A stretch of DNA of 64,000 bases from NCBI RefSeq assembly GCF_025499425.1, contig NZ_JAIMCB010000009.1, positions 176,030 to 240,029 of the forward strand, read 5' to 3'. The stretch is from Acidiferrimicrobium sp. IK (GTDB lineage Bacteria > Actinomycetota > Acidimicrobiia > Acidimicrobiales > Palsa-688). Position numbers and translations under genes: made by a program. Of the stretch, positions 35,018 to 43,358 are shown piece after piece. Each line of letters starts with the position of its first letter. Within the stretch, counting starts at the first letter, position 1. The notes beneath the pieces were generated by a model. The model was not told the origin of the DNA, did no database searches, and saw only the letters and a program-made list of their open reading frames with translations.

Positions 35018-35661
35018 CAAAACGCTCCGTCGCCATGCCGAGCACGGACAAGTGCACGACCCAGCGGGAGGACATCGAGGCCTTCCCACTTCAACCATCG
35101 CGAGGCCATGAAGTAGCCGCCTCCCACTGCGCACGCCAGCAGCAGCCAACCCGAGGCCTTCTCCAGATCCGCGTTCGAATTCCAGATCCCGCCGACGAGG
35201 GTCCACAACGCGCCGTTGATCAGCAGAAGCAGCAGGCTGAAGAACAGCGGCAGCACGACGCTGAGCAGCAGCCATAGGGACAGCACGGCGGTCCAGCCGA
35301 TCAGGAAAGCGCCCTGCACGTGAGCCAGATCGGTGGCCGGTACGGGCCACCAGCCGTGTATGAGCCCCACGTTCAGCGCCGCAAACGAGAGCAGGAATGG
35401 ACCAAACGTGCAGAAGAATAGCCCTATCACATGGTCGCCTCCCTTAACCGCGATGGCACCCACGATGAGTTGGGTCAAGCCGCACACGAAAAGCATCGGA
35501 ATGAACGCCAGCCCACTGGTGGCCGGGATCGCATCGGTAAACTGCAAACCGAGCAGAAGAACCGCCACCGTGAACACGCTAATACCCGCGGCGGCGGCGT
35601 CAGCGGGCGGCGGCGGAGTGGTGTGCCTAACCTGTGTGGACGTGATCTGTTCCGACATCAT
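35017..35661 (-). CDS. GPR1/FUN34/YaaH-family (acetate/succinate) transporter
   Basis: 214 residues with six hydrophobic segments (from about residue 28 to 200) and a short hydrophilic N-terminus. FTVAVLLLGLQFTDAIP, FVCGLTQLIVGAIAVKGGD and GLFFCTFGPFLLSFAALNVG match the AceTr family of acetate/proton symporters; the NPAPLG signature at the N-terminus is not conserved, so substrate choice is open. Inner-membrane uptake of acetate or a similar small acid fits the CoA-transferase that follows in the old operon. Confidence 0.7.
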   Translation of the reverse strand: MMSEQITSTQVRHTTPPPPADAAAAGISVFTVAVLLLGLQFTDAIPATSGLAFIPMLFVCGLTQLIVGAIAVKGGDHVIGLFFCTFGPFLLSFAALNVGLIHGWWPVPATDLAHVQGAFLIGWTAVLSLWLLLSVVLPLFFSLLLLLINGALWTLVGGIWNSNADLEKASGWLLLACAVGGGYFMASRWLKWEGLDVLPLGRALVRARHGDGAF

Positions 35662-35890
35662 GACCCCCTATAGACGTGTTGGCCGTCGGTAGTCCCGGAC
35701 GGTCGTGGTGCTTCTGCTTGGTGCTCTGCGGTGCTCTATACGGGGCGCCTGGATCAACCCACCGGCCCCTCGCTCTGCGTCGACGGCCGCCACCGCCTGC
35801 TACGGCAAGTGGCACAGCGGCGCCGAGGACGGGCCGCTGGCGCACCGACCACTCGGCTAGTTGGAACTGGAAGGAGCTACGCATGGTGGC

Positions 35891-36685
35891 TCAAGTGATG
35901 CTTACCCCGCCGTCGACGACGAGCGTGTGGCCGGTTACGTAGCTGCTTGCGTCGCTGGCGAGGAAGACCAGCGCGGCGGCAAGCTCGTCTCCTTCGCCCC
36001 AACGGCCCGTCAATGTCCGCTGCATCTGCTCTTCGACGTAGCCGGGAGCGTATTGGTCGGTCATCTCGGAGCGGAAGAAACCCGGTGCAAGTGCGTTCAC
36101 TCGAATACCCTTCCGCCCCGTCCACTGCTGTGCGAGGTCACGGGTTAGCCCCAGGAGTGCAGACTTGCTTGCCGTGTAGGCCGCTTGGGGGAGACCGGCG
36201 GTCGTCAGGGCTAGAACGCTTGCGATGTTGACAATCGAAGATCCGGGTTGCATGACTCGCCCGCACTCTTGGGCCATCCAGTAGCAGCCGCTCAGGTTGA
36301 CGTCGATGACTCGCCGGAACTGCTCGGGCGTCTCCCGGCTAGCGGGGACGGCTGTCCCGACCCCAGCGTTGTTTACAAGAACGTCGACGCGACCGAAGGT
36401 GTCAATTGTGGCAGCGACTAGCCTGTGGCATTCGTCGGGAACGGCCACGTCGGTCGGCACAGCGACCGCCCGACGACCCGTTCGCTCGACGAGGTGCTTG
36501 GTCTGGGCCAGGCGATCCGGGCGACGGGCGGCGAGTACGACATCAGCTCCAGCCTCGGCGAGCGCCACCGCGAAGTCGACACCGAGCCCGGACGATGAGC
36601 CGGTTACGATGGCGACTCGGCCGTCTAGCCGGAAGCGGTCGAGGATCGGCACCGCGTCAGTATGACTTCGCCAAGCCGAGTACAT
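35891..36685 (-). CDS. short-chain dehydrogenase/reductase
   Basis: 264 residues from ATG 36,685, or 253 from GTG 36,652, which is nearer the conserved start. Features: AIVTGSSSGLGVDFA (cofactor loop), NNAGVGTAV, INVNLSG-like DVNLSGCYW, the catalytic Ser in NIASVLALT and YTASKSALLG (YxxxK), and GHTLVVDGGVSIT at the end. It overlaps the preceding acyl-CoA dehydrogenase gene by 29 bases, so it is the last gene of that operon and probably oxidises a 3-hydroxyacyl-CoA or reduces a keto group of the same substrate. Confidence 0.78.
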   Translation of the reverse strand: MYSAWRSHTDAVPILDRFRLDGRVAIVTGSSSGLGVDFAVALAEAGADVVLAARRPDRLAQTKHLVERTGRRAVAVPTDVAVPDECHRLVAATIDTFGRVDVLVNNAGVGTAVPASRETPEQFRRVIDVNLSGCYWMAQECGRVMQPGSSIVNIASVLALTTAGLPQAAYTASKSALLGLTRDLAQQWTGRKGIRVNALAPGFFRSEMTDQYAPGYVEEQMQRTLTGRWGEGDELAAALVFLASDASSYVTGHTLVVDGGVSIT

Positions 36686-37841
36686 GCTGACCGATCTGGT
36701 TTAGCACCATCTCGTTGTTGATCGGGGCGAACCGCATCAGGCGTGTGGTACGCCACAGCGGCACAAGGTCGTACTCGTCGGTGATGCCATTGCCGCCGTG
36801 GATCTGAATGGCGTGGTCGGCGGCGCGGTTAGCGGCCTCGCTGCCAAGCCACTTAGCGGCGTTGGCGAGGCCTGCTGCCGAAGCGTCTGACAATCCGACA
36901 GCACGAACCGCCTCACGGTTGAGCGCCCTGGCGGCGCTCAACTCGGCCCACAGCGCGGAGAGGGGGTGCTGGACGGACTGGTAGCTGCCGATTGGATCAC
37001 CGAACGGCGCTCGTTCCCGAGCGTAGTGGACAGCCCTTTCGACACAGTGGAATCCGAGGCCGTAGGCGAACGCAGCGATCAGGACTCGCTCGGTGTTCAG
37101 CGCCTCGAACAACGCTGTGGCGCCCTCGCCTTCGGCACCGACGAGGTTTCCCGCTGGCACCCGCAGGTCGTCGAACACGACGTCGTACTGGCGCTCGGGT
37201 GTGCCCGCGTCCGCTGTCAGTAGCTCTGTCGAGACGCCCGGAGCGGCAAGGTCGATCATGAGGATTGTGAGAGGCCGCCGCCCTCGAGAACTGGGCCGGT
37301 CGCCGGCTGCGCATACCAGGAAAAGATCCTCGGCATTCCCAGCCGAGGAGATCCAGCGCTTGCGCCCGGAGACGACGTACTCAGAGCCAGAGGGCGTTGC
37401 CGTGGTCTTCATAGCGAAGGAGTTCGTCCCGGCGTCAGGTTCGGTGATGGCGAACGCGAGACGGCGTTCGCCGGACACGATAGGCGGCAGAAGCCGGGTC
37501 GCCAGCTCCTGCGAGGCATGACGAGCGATCACCGGCAGGCACAGTTCGGTCATGATGAACGACAACAGGGGAAGCCCCGCAGCGGCGAGCTCCTCGGCGA
37601 CGGCAACAGCGGAATCGAGGGCAGCACCACCTCCTCCGAACTGTTCGGGCACGCCCGTGCCCACGTACCCGGCGGCGCACAACTCCCGCCACAACGCATC
37701 AGGCTCGCGCCCGTCGCGATAACAAGCCAAGAAGTAGCTTCTGTCGTAGCGTTTGAGGAGGGAGCGGACACCGCCGCGTAGCAGAGCGTCGCCCTCGTCG
37801 AAGGCCGAAAGCTCGTCGAGGCGCCCCGGTTCACCCGACAC
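36657..37841 (-). CDS. acyl-CoA dehydrogenase
   Basis: 394 residues from GTG 37,841, which overlaps the ligase stop by 11 bases. Features: LAFAITEPDAGTNSFAMKT, RKRWISSAGNAEDLFLVCA, RAPFGDPIGSYQSVQHPLS and HAIQIHGGNGITDEYDLVPLWRTTRLMR. In place of the usual YEGT catalytic region the end reads FAPINNEMVLNQIGQHVLGL, as in the IsoVal/terpenoid-type dehydrogenase at 46 kb, so the base must be elsewhere. It makes the enoyl-CoA of the acid activated by the neighbouring ligase. Confidence 0.82.
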   Translation of the reverse strand: MSGEPGRLDELSAFDEGDALLRGGVRSLLKRYDRSYFLACYRDGREPDALWRELCAAGYVGTGVPEQFGGGGAALDSAVAVAEELAAAGLPLLSFIMTELCLPVIARHASQELATRLLPPIVSGERRLAFAITEPDAGTNSFAMKTTATPSGSEYVVSGRKRWISSAGNAEDLFLVCAAGDRPSSRGRRPLTILMIDLAAPGVSTELLTADAGTPERQYDVVFDDLRVPAGNLVGAEGEGATALFEALNTERVLIAAFAYGLGFHCVERAVHYARERAPFGDPIGSYQSVQHPLSALWAELSAARALNREAVRAVGLSDASAAGLANAAKWLGSEAANRAADHAIQIHGGNGITDEYDLVPLWRTTRLMRFAPINNEMVLNQIGQHVLGLAKSY

Positions 37842-39390
37842 GTCGGCTCTCCCCGGCCCAGTGCTTTTCGCGAAGGGCCCGGCGGAACAGCTTGCCAACC
37901 GCGGTCTTTGGGACTTCGTCGACCAGCTCGAGCCGGATCGGCTTCTTGTAGCTGGCCAAGCCCACGTCCCGACAGTGCTGTTGGATCTCATCGAGCGTCG
38001 GCGTGGCGCCTGCTACTGGGGCGATGCAAGCCATGACGCCCTCACCCCACTTCTCATCGGGCACGCCGATGACTGCCACCTCACGTACGGCTGGGTGGGA
38101 GGCGATGGCGTCCTCGACCTCGCGAGGGTAGACGTTGAGGCCGCCGCTCACGATCATGTCATTCTTACGGTCGACGATGGTGATGTACCCCTCGGGGTCA
38201 CGGATGGCGAGGTCTCCCATTTTGAACCATCCGTCCTCGTAGGCTTGAGCGGTCGCCTCAGGCTGGTTCCAGTAGCGCACGGAGGCCGCGTCGCCACGTA
38301 CCCATATCTCGCCCATCTCACCGACGGGCACCTCATGGCCATCGTCGTCTACGAGACGGACGTCGAAAAAGGGGACCGGCCGTCCACATGAGGACAGGCG
38401 CTCGGGGTTGTGCTCGAGTGCGCGGACGTGCTCGTCGGGATAAAGGATCGTATTGTAAACGGTGCCGCCTTCGGTCGAGCCGTAGCCCTGCAGGAAGATC
38501 GGCCCGAATACCTCCATCGCCTTGGACAGCGCGGTCGGCGATATCGGCGCGCCAGAGTAATAGATCACCTTCAGGCTTGATAGGTTGGCCGCTGCCGCGG
38601 AGGGGTGGGTGGCGAGCATGTTGATGATGGCCGGCGCTAGTATCGTGCAGCTGATGCGTTCCCGTTCCACGATCTCGAAGAACGATTCGGGGTCGAAGTG
38701 CTCCATCATCACCGAGCGGGCGCCTTGGTAGAGGGCTGGAGCGGTGAGTATCCCCGACTGGTGGGACAACGGCCCGACGTGCAGGAGCGCGTCGGTGTGG
38801 TCGAGACCACCCATGAACAGCGCCATGATGTTCCGGTAGGTGTTGAACCAGTTGCGGTGCAGATAGACGGCACCTTTGTAGCGTCCGGTGGTGCCCGACG
38901 TGTGGAAAACGAGGTAGATGTCGTCTTCATCGACCGGCACAGGATCTGTGGGCTTGGAGGCGTCTATCAGCTCCTCGTACGAACTCCCTGTCCCGAGGAC
39001 AAGGAGACTGAAGTCGCCGACGTTCGGGGAGGCGGACCGAATTCGTTCGAGAGTGTCGACAAATTCGGGTCCGGCTACGACCACTTTGGGCGTGAGGTCT
39101 TCCAGTGTGACCGTCCACTCCCGTTCTCCGTCGCGGGCGTTCAACCGTCCCCGTATACCACCGATCATTGAAACCGCGAGGTCGGTCTCCACCCACTCAT
39201 TTCGGTTGTGCATGACAGCCACCACCCGGTCACCCTTGGCGATCCCATGAGATCGCAGGCCGCCGGCGAGGCGCGCCGAACGCTCCCACAACTCGTTGTA
39301 GCTGAGCGTGCCGCGCGAATCGACCAATGCCGGTCGGTCCCCGTGGCGGATCACTGCCTTGCGCATGAAGTCGTGCACGAGCATCGGCAT
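37831..39390 (-). CDS. AMP-forming acyl-CoA ligase
   Basis: 519 residues from ATG 39,390. Motifs: FHTSGTTGRYKGAVYLH (ATP loop), GYGSTEGGTVYN (A5), MGDLAIRDPEGYITIVDRK (A7), MIVSGGLNVYPREVE (A8) and the catalytic Lys in PKTAVGKLFRRAL. It activates an unknown, probably cyclic or branched, acid to its CoA ester. It lies between the flavin oxidoreductase gene and the dehydrogenase gene. A 488 bp stretch of this gene (38,124-38,611) is repeated almost exactly at 61,953-62,440. Confidence 0.84.
   Translation of the reverse strand: MPMLVHDFMRKAVIRHGDRPALVDSRGTLSYNELWERSARLAGGLRSHGIAKGDRVVAVMHNRNEWVETDLAVSMIGGIRGRLNARDGEREWTVTLEDLTPKVVVAGPEFVDTLERIRSASPNVGDFSLLVLGTGSSYEELIDASKPTDPVPVDEDDIYLVFHTSGTTGRYKGAVYLHRNWFNTYRNIMALFMGGLDHTDALLHVGPLSHQSGILTAPALYQGARSVMMEHFDPESFFEIVERERISCTILAPAIINMLATHPSAAAANLSSLKVIYYSGAPISPTALSKAMEVFGPIFLQGYGSTEGGTVYNTILYPDEHVRALEHNPERLSSCGRPVPFFDVRLVDDDGHEVPVGEMGEIWVRGDAASVRYWNQPEATAQAYEDGWFKMGDLAIRDPEGYITIVDRKNDMIVSGGLNVYPREVEDAIASHPAVREVAVIGVPDEKWGEGVMACIAPVAGATPTLDEIQQHCRDVGLASYKKPIRLELVDEVPKTAVGKLFRRALREKHWAGESRRVG
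38124..38611 (-). repeat. 488 bp repeat unit 1, inside the ligase gene
   Basis: The same sequence occurs at 61,953-62,440 in the same orientation. I found one difference (GCC GCT against GCT GCT context, Gly to Ser in the MIVSGGLN motif); all shadow reading frames that span the segment are otherwise identical. Confidence 0.9.
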
Positions 39391-39401
39391 GTCGAGCCTC
39401 C

Positions 39402-40439
39402 TCAGGTGGAGCGGGTCAGTTGCGCCGCTGCCGATAGTCGGTGCAGCACCGCGGCGGCCTCGGCAGCCATCTCCGGCACGAGATGAGCGACCGAGACGAT
39501 GTCGTGAATGCCGCTGGCGACCTGGCCAGCGGGGAGGATGCCCGAGTCCAGGTCGCCGTCCTCTTCGGCTCGGATCAGCGCCTGGTCTTTGTAGGCCAAC
39601 AGCTCGTCGTCGGTCGCACCGCTCCGCATCATCTCGGTGAGACGCTCGACTCCGGCGCTGCGCAGACCGCGCGCCGGGCTGTACACACCAGGGAAGATGG
39701 TGTCGTCGCCCTCGGCGGCATCAACGATCCGCTTGGCTGTGGCGCGATGCCAGTCGCGGTTGTCCTCGGATGCGATGAACCGCGTGCCCATAGCAACCCC
39801 GGCGGCTCCGAGGCAGAGCGCAGCCGCCAGTGTCCGTCCGTCCCGGGCCCCCCCCGACAGCAGAACCGGGATCGAGACCGCTTCGGTCACGTTGGGCACG
39901 AGCACAAACGTGTGCATCGGCACGGTGTGGGTATGGCCACCCATCTCGTAGCCAGAAGCGATAACGACGTCGACGCCGAGCCGCTCTGCCTTCACTGCCT
40001 GGCGGGTGGAGCCGACCTTGTGCATGTGTATAAGTCCGGCGTCCGCGATCAAGTCCCGGAACTCGCCCGGGAAACCAGCCGAGGTCGTGAGGACCCGAAG
40101 TTGCCGGGCGATTACCGGATCGGCCTTTCTCGCTTCGACAACGGCGCGGATGTACGCCTCCGAGACCGGCAACACCTCCCCGTCGGCCGCCCGACCGACG
40201 GGGACGTTGACGGCGAACGGTTTCCGGGTGAGCGAGGCGGTCTCCTCTATGTGCTCGCGCAGCGTGCGTGCTGCCACGCTCGGTTCGGTTGTCATCCCGG
40301 GCATGCTCACCGTGCCGAGCCCGCCTGCCTCGCTCACCGCCGCCGCGAGCTTCGAGGTCTTGAACGGCCCCATGCCTTCCTGCACGATCGGGTAGTCGAT
40401 TCCGACGAGCTCGGTGAAAGGGGTCGGGAGTGTAGTCAT
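39402..40439 (-). CDS. nitronate monooxygenase-type flavin oxidoreductase
   Basis: 345 residues from ATG 40,439, overlapping the upstream thiolase-like gene by four bases (ATGA). A TIM-barrel FMN protein: PIVQEGMGPFKTSKLAAAV, AVNVPVGRAADG, VIASGYEMGGHTHTVP (the HTxT-like site), VLLSGGARDGRTLAAALCLGA and GVAMGTRFIASEDN. Relatives include nitronate monooxygenases and IpdC, an FMN dehydrogenase of steroid ring C/D breakdown in mycobacteria. In this acyl-CoA operon a role on a ring- or keto-containing CoA ester is more likely than nitronate oxidation, but this is inference. Confidence 0.75.
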   Translation of the reverse strand: MTTLPTPFTELVGIDYPIVQEGMGPFKTSKLAAAVSEAGGLGTVSMPGMTTEPSVAARTLREHIEETASLTRKPFAVNVPVGRAADGEVLPVSEAYIRAVVEARKADPVIARQLRVLTTSAGFPGEFRDLIADAGLIHMHKVGSTRQAVKAERLGVDVVIASGYEMGGHTHTVPMHTFVLVPNVTEAVSIPVLLSGGARDGRTLAAALCLGAAGVAMGTRFIASEDNRDWHRATAKRIVDAAEGDDTIFPGVYSPARGLRSAGVERLTEMMRSGATDDELLAYKDQALIRAEEDGDLDSGILPAGQVASGIHDIVSVAHLVPEMAAEAAAVLHRLSAAAQLTRST

Positions 40440-41584
40440 GCCGCCACCAGCACCATCGCCGAGCCGTCCACCAGCGCGCCAGAGGTGACGACGGCTACCT
40501 CGTTGTGGGGAACCTGGCGTTCGCCGCATCGGCCCTGGATTTGTAGCACCGCTTCCGCGATGGTGTTCATCCCGTGCAGGTACCCTTCGGCGAGGAGGCC
40601 TCCGTTGGTGTTGACCGGGAGCCGTCCGTCTATGGCGGTGGCACCGGAGGCCACGAAGTCGACCGCCTCACCGCGGCCGCAGAAGCCGAGACCCTCCAAA
40701 CCGAAGACAACCGTAGAGGAGAAGCAGTCGTAAATCTCTGCGAACTCGACATCCTCGGGTCCGATCCCTGCCCGCGCGTACAACTCGTCGCGAAGCAGCG
40801 AGGTGAAGTTGTGCGTGTAGTCGCGGTAGAGGAGATGGTCGCCGATGTCGAGCCCGGGGCGAGCGCCGGCCCTGTAGGCGGCCGAGGCGATCCGAGCCGG
40901 CCGGTGCGGCAGGTCACGGGCTCGGTCGAGAGTGGTGACAAGCACCGCGCATCCGCCGTCCACCTCGCTCGTGCAGTCCGGCACGCGGAAAGGGTCGACG
41001 ACCTTCGACGACGCGAGATAGGCCGCGCGATCGAGGGGCTTGCGCTGGATCGCCCGCTCGTTGCGCTCTCCGTACCAGCGCTGTGCTATCGGGATCTCGC
41101 CGAACTCCTCGGGTTGGCGACCTGTCTCGATGAGGTAGCGCCTCGCCCACATGGCGATGTACTGCATGTAGGTGTCGTAGCCGATGGGGTAGCGGTACTG
41201 GCCGGCGCCGCCGAGAAAGGCCGAGCTGCCGACACGGATGCCGCTGCGCCCGTTGAGAGCGCGGAAGACAACCACGTTCTCGGCGTAGCCAAGGCTCACC
41301 GCCATGGCTGCGTTGGCCACGACCCAAGCCGGTGACTGGCCGCCCTGCTGGAAGTCCATCACGTACCGGCTCTGGCGAAGCGCCAGTGCGGTCGCAACCG
41401 CCTCGCTTGAGACGGAGTCTCCGAGCACCATGAAGCTACCCACCCCGTCCACATCGCTCAGACCAAGTCCAGCGTCCTCGATGGCCGCCCTGCAGGCCTC
41501 GGTGGCGAGGTCGAGCACGCTGCGACCCGAGCGCTTCGACAGTTTGGTGTAGCCGACGCCAGCTATCGCGGTTGCACGTTCCAC
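40436..41584 (-). CDS. Ltp2-like lipid-transfer thiolase fold protein, candidate retro-aldolase
   Basis: 382 residues from GTG 41,584. A thiolase fold without the nucleophilic Cys: the position reads QQGGQSPAWVVANAAMAV. The rest follows the Ltp2 group of actinobacterial steroid side-chain aldolases: VVVFRALNGRSGIRVG, EIYDCFSSTVVFGLEGLGFCGRGEA (an expected catalytic Tyr in EIYDCF) and GRLPVNTNGGLLAEGYLHGM. Ltp2 splits a 3-hydroxyacyl-CoA into a ketone and propionyl-CoA and needs a DUF35 partner; a DUF35 gene is in the divergent operon at 42,945. Retro-aldol cleavage is therefore the likely reaction. First gene of its operon. Confidence 0.72.
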   Translation of the reverse strand: MERATAIAGVGYTKLSKRSGRSVLDLATEACRAAIEDAGLGLSDVDGVGSFMVLGDSVSSEAVATALALRQSRYVMDFQQGGQSPAWVVANAAMAVSLGYAENVVVFRALNGRSGIRVGSSAFLGGAGQYRYPIGYDTYMQYIAMWARRYLIETGRQPEEFGEIPIAQRWYGERNERAIQRKPLDRAAYLASSKVVDPFRVPDCTSEVDGGCAVLVTTLDRARDLPHRPARIASAAYRAGARPGLDIGDHLLYRDYTHNFTSLLRDELYARAGIGPEDVEFAEIYDCFSSTVVFGLEGLGFCGRGEAVDFVASGATAIDGRLPVNTNGGLLAEGYLHGMNTIAEAVLQIQGRCGERQVPHNEVAVVTSGALVDGSAMVLVAA

Positions 41585-41644
41585 TGGTACGGATAATAGA
41601 CGGGATCGCCAGAGGAAGTCAACCCAAGAGTTGGAATCCCCCCC

Positions 41645-41674
41645 TTGACCCGTTTCTTGACTGATAGGTAGAGT
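41645..41674 (+). promoter_or_regulatory. candidate promoter of the thioesterase operon
   Basis: TTGACC (41,645-41,650), 18 bases, TAGAGT (41,669-41,674). The -10 box touches the ATG at 41,675, so translation would more likely start at the GTG at 41,681 from a leaderless message. A second TTGACT lies within the spacer. Confidence 0.4.
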
Positions 41675-42136
41675 ATGGTTGTGCTGATCAAAGGCAGCTG
41701 GCGGGTCACCATGGCCGATGTCGACGCCGCGGGCATCATCTACTACGCGAGTCCCCTGCGGTGGACAGAGGTTCTGCTCGGAGACTGGCTCGAACAACTC
41801 GGGCATCCGATCAGCTCGATGATCTCGGCGAAGGAAGCCACGCCCGTCGTCGGTGTGAACGTCAACTACCGGTCGATGTTGGGTCTCGACGACCACTGCC
41901 GTCTTGAGCTGTCGGCCGCCAAGATCGGCGCCAGTTCGTTCACCCTGCAGTGCGCGGTCTGGGGGCCGAGCACTGACGAAGTGGCCGTCGAGACACTGGT
42001 CACGCACGCCTATGTGAGCTACTGCCGCCCCGGGCCGGGAGGTCGGGCGGCTGCGGAGCGGCAGTCGCTGCCGACGTGGCTGAGGGGGGCGCTCGAAGCA
42101 GGCTATCGCCCAGACAACGAGGGAGGCACTCAGTGA
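41675..42136 (+). CDS. hotdog-fold acyl-CoA thioesterase (4-hydroxybenzoyl-CoA thioesterase type)
   Basis: 153 residues from ATG 41,675, or 151 from GTG 41,681 if the message is leaderless. WRVTMADVDAAGIIYYASPLR is the family signature, with the Asp that drives hydrolysis in DVDAAG. The second half has VNVNYRSMLGLDDHCRLE and VTHAYVSYC. It releases CoA from an acyl-CoA, either a pathway product or a dead-end ester. The stop overlaps the GTG of the next gene by four bases. Confidence 0.75.
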   Translation: MVVLIKGSWRVTMADVDAAGIIYYASPLRWTEVLLGDWLEQLGHPISSMISAKEATPVVGVNVNYRSMLGLDDHCRLELSAAKIGASSFTLQCAVWGPSTDEVAVETLVTHAYVSYCRPGPGGRAAAERQSLPTWLRGALEAGYRPDNEGGTQ

Positions 42137-42948
42137 GCAGCAACGCCGATACGGTCGTAGCCGAGCGCATAGACGTGGACGGCGAGCCGGCGCTGGCACT
42201 CGTCACGTTGAACCGAGCGGAAGAGATGAACCCCCTTGACTGGGACACGGTCATAGAGCTGCGCCGCGTCCTCGACGCCTCGGCCGCGGACCCATCTGTG
42301 CGGGTCATTGCCATCACCGGCTCCGGGCGAGCCTTCAGCGCTGGCGGCGACATGAAGAAGTACCGGACTCTGCAGCGCGACCCGCACGGCTTCCCGCGCT
42401 TCCTCGCTGACATCCACGAGACCTTCCAGCGGATTCCCCAGTACCCCAAACCGGTACTCGCCTTGGTAAACGGCATCGCGATCGCCGGCGGCATCGAGCT
42501 CGTGCTGTTCTGCGACATCGCCCTCATGGCGGAATCAGCCAAGATCGGCGACGCGCACCTCCCATACGGCCAGATGGGAGGCGGTGGGGTCCTCACGATG
42601 CTGCCGCGGGTCGTTGGGCCGTCACGGGCACGGGAGCTCATCATTTCCGGCCGGCTGCTCGGGGCGGAGGAGGCCGCGGCCTGGGGGCTCATCTCCCGCG
42701 TCGTGCCCGACGGAACACTCGTGGAAGCAGCCGTCGGTCTTACCAGAGAGGTGGTCAAGAAGTCTCCACTCGCCGTCGCGAACGCCAAGACGACGCTCAA
42801 CTCGTCCTTCTTCGCGGGGACGAGCGTCGAAGCTGCACTGCGCCTCGAGCGTGAGGTCACCTCTCGGTACTGCCTCACGAGCGCCGACGCACCAGAAGGT
42901 CTCGAGGCGTTCTTCGAGAAGCGCACACCCCGATGGACAGGACAATGA
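42133..42948 (+). CDS. crotonase-family enoyl-CoA hydratase/isomerase, unusual active site
   Basis: 271 residues from GTG 42,133 (GTGA overlap). Oxyanion-hole segments AFSAGGDMKKYRT and GIAIAGGIELVLFCDIAL are normal. The segment that carries the first catalytic Glu of classical hydratases reads IGDAHLPYGQMGGGGV, with His in that place, a variant common in actinobacterial crotonases of unknown reaction. The end is EGLEAFFEKRTPRWTGQ. It may hydrate, isomerise or cleave; together with the aldolase candidate, hydration ahead of retro-aldol cleavage is the simplest reading. Confidence 0.78.
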   Translation: MSSNADTVVAERIDVDGEPALALVTLNRAEEMNPLDWDTVIELRRVLDASAADPSVRVIAITGSGRAFSAGGDMKKYRTLQRDPHGFPRFLADIHETFQRIPQYPKPVLALVNGIAIAGGIELVLFCDIALMAESAKIGDAHLPYGQMGGGGVLTMLPRVVGPSRARELIISGRLLGAEEAAAWGLISRVVPDGTLVEAAVGLTREVVKKSPLAVANAKTTLNSSFFAGTSVEAALRLEREVTSRYCLTSADAPEGLEAFFEKRTPRWTGQ

Positions 42949-43358
42949 CAACAGCCCCGAGCGAGCAGACCCCCGCGGTGGTCGGCCCGACACCCGACAT
43001 CGACTCCCAATTCTACTGGGACGGTCTCGCCCGCTCCCAGCTGCTCCTGCAGGAATGCAGCTCCTGCCAAAAGCGTCGCTTCCCACCCATGCCCTCCTGC
43101 CCTTACTGCGGCTCTACGGACTTCGAGATTCGCGAGGCAACCAAGGGCACGATCTACTCGTGGGTCACCGTCCACCGCGCGTTCCAGCCGGCCTTCGCCG
43201 GAGAGGTTCCCTATACTCTGGTTACTGTCGATCTCGACGGAGGCGGTCGGATCGTCGGGCGGCTCGAACCAGGGGCGGCCGCAGCCGCGGGGCTTCATGT
43301 CAGCCCGCACTTCGTACCCCACGAGGGTTGGACCGAAGCCCGGTTCCACCCGGAATGA
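42945..43358 (+). CDS. DUF35 zinc-ribbon/OB-fold protein, probable partner of the Ltp2-like enzyme
   Basis: 137 residues from ATG 42,945 in an ATGA overlap. The zinc ribbon has two CxxC pairs (CSSCQKRRFPPMPSCPYC), followed by the OB fold (GTIYSWVTVHRAF, VPYTLVTVDLDGGGRIVGRL). DUF35 proteins bind thiolase-fold enzymes and complete their active site; in steroid side-chain breakdown the DUF35 part of ChsH2 is required by Ltp2. The only Cys-less thiolase gene nearby is the divergent one at 41,584. Confidence 0.78.
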   Translation: MTTAPSEQTPAVVGPTPDIDSQFYWDGLARSQLLLQECSSCQKRRFPPMPSCPYCGSTDFEIREATKGTIYSWVTVHRAFQPAFAGEVPYTLVTVDLDGGGRIVGRLEPGAAAAAGLHVSPHFVPHEGWTEARFHPE

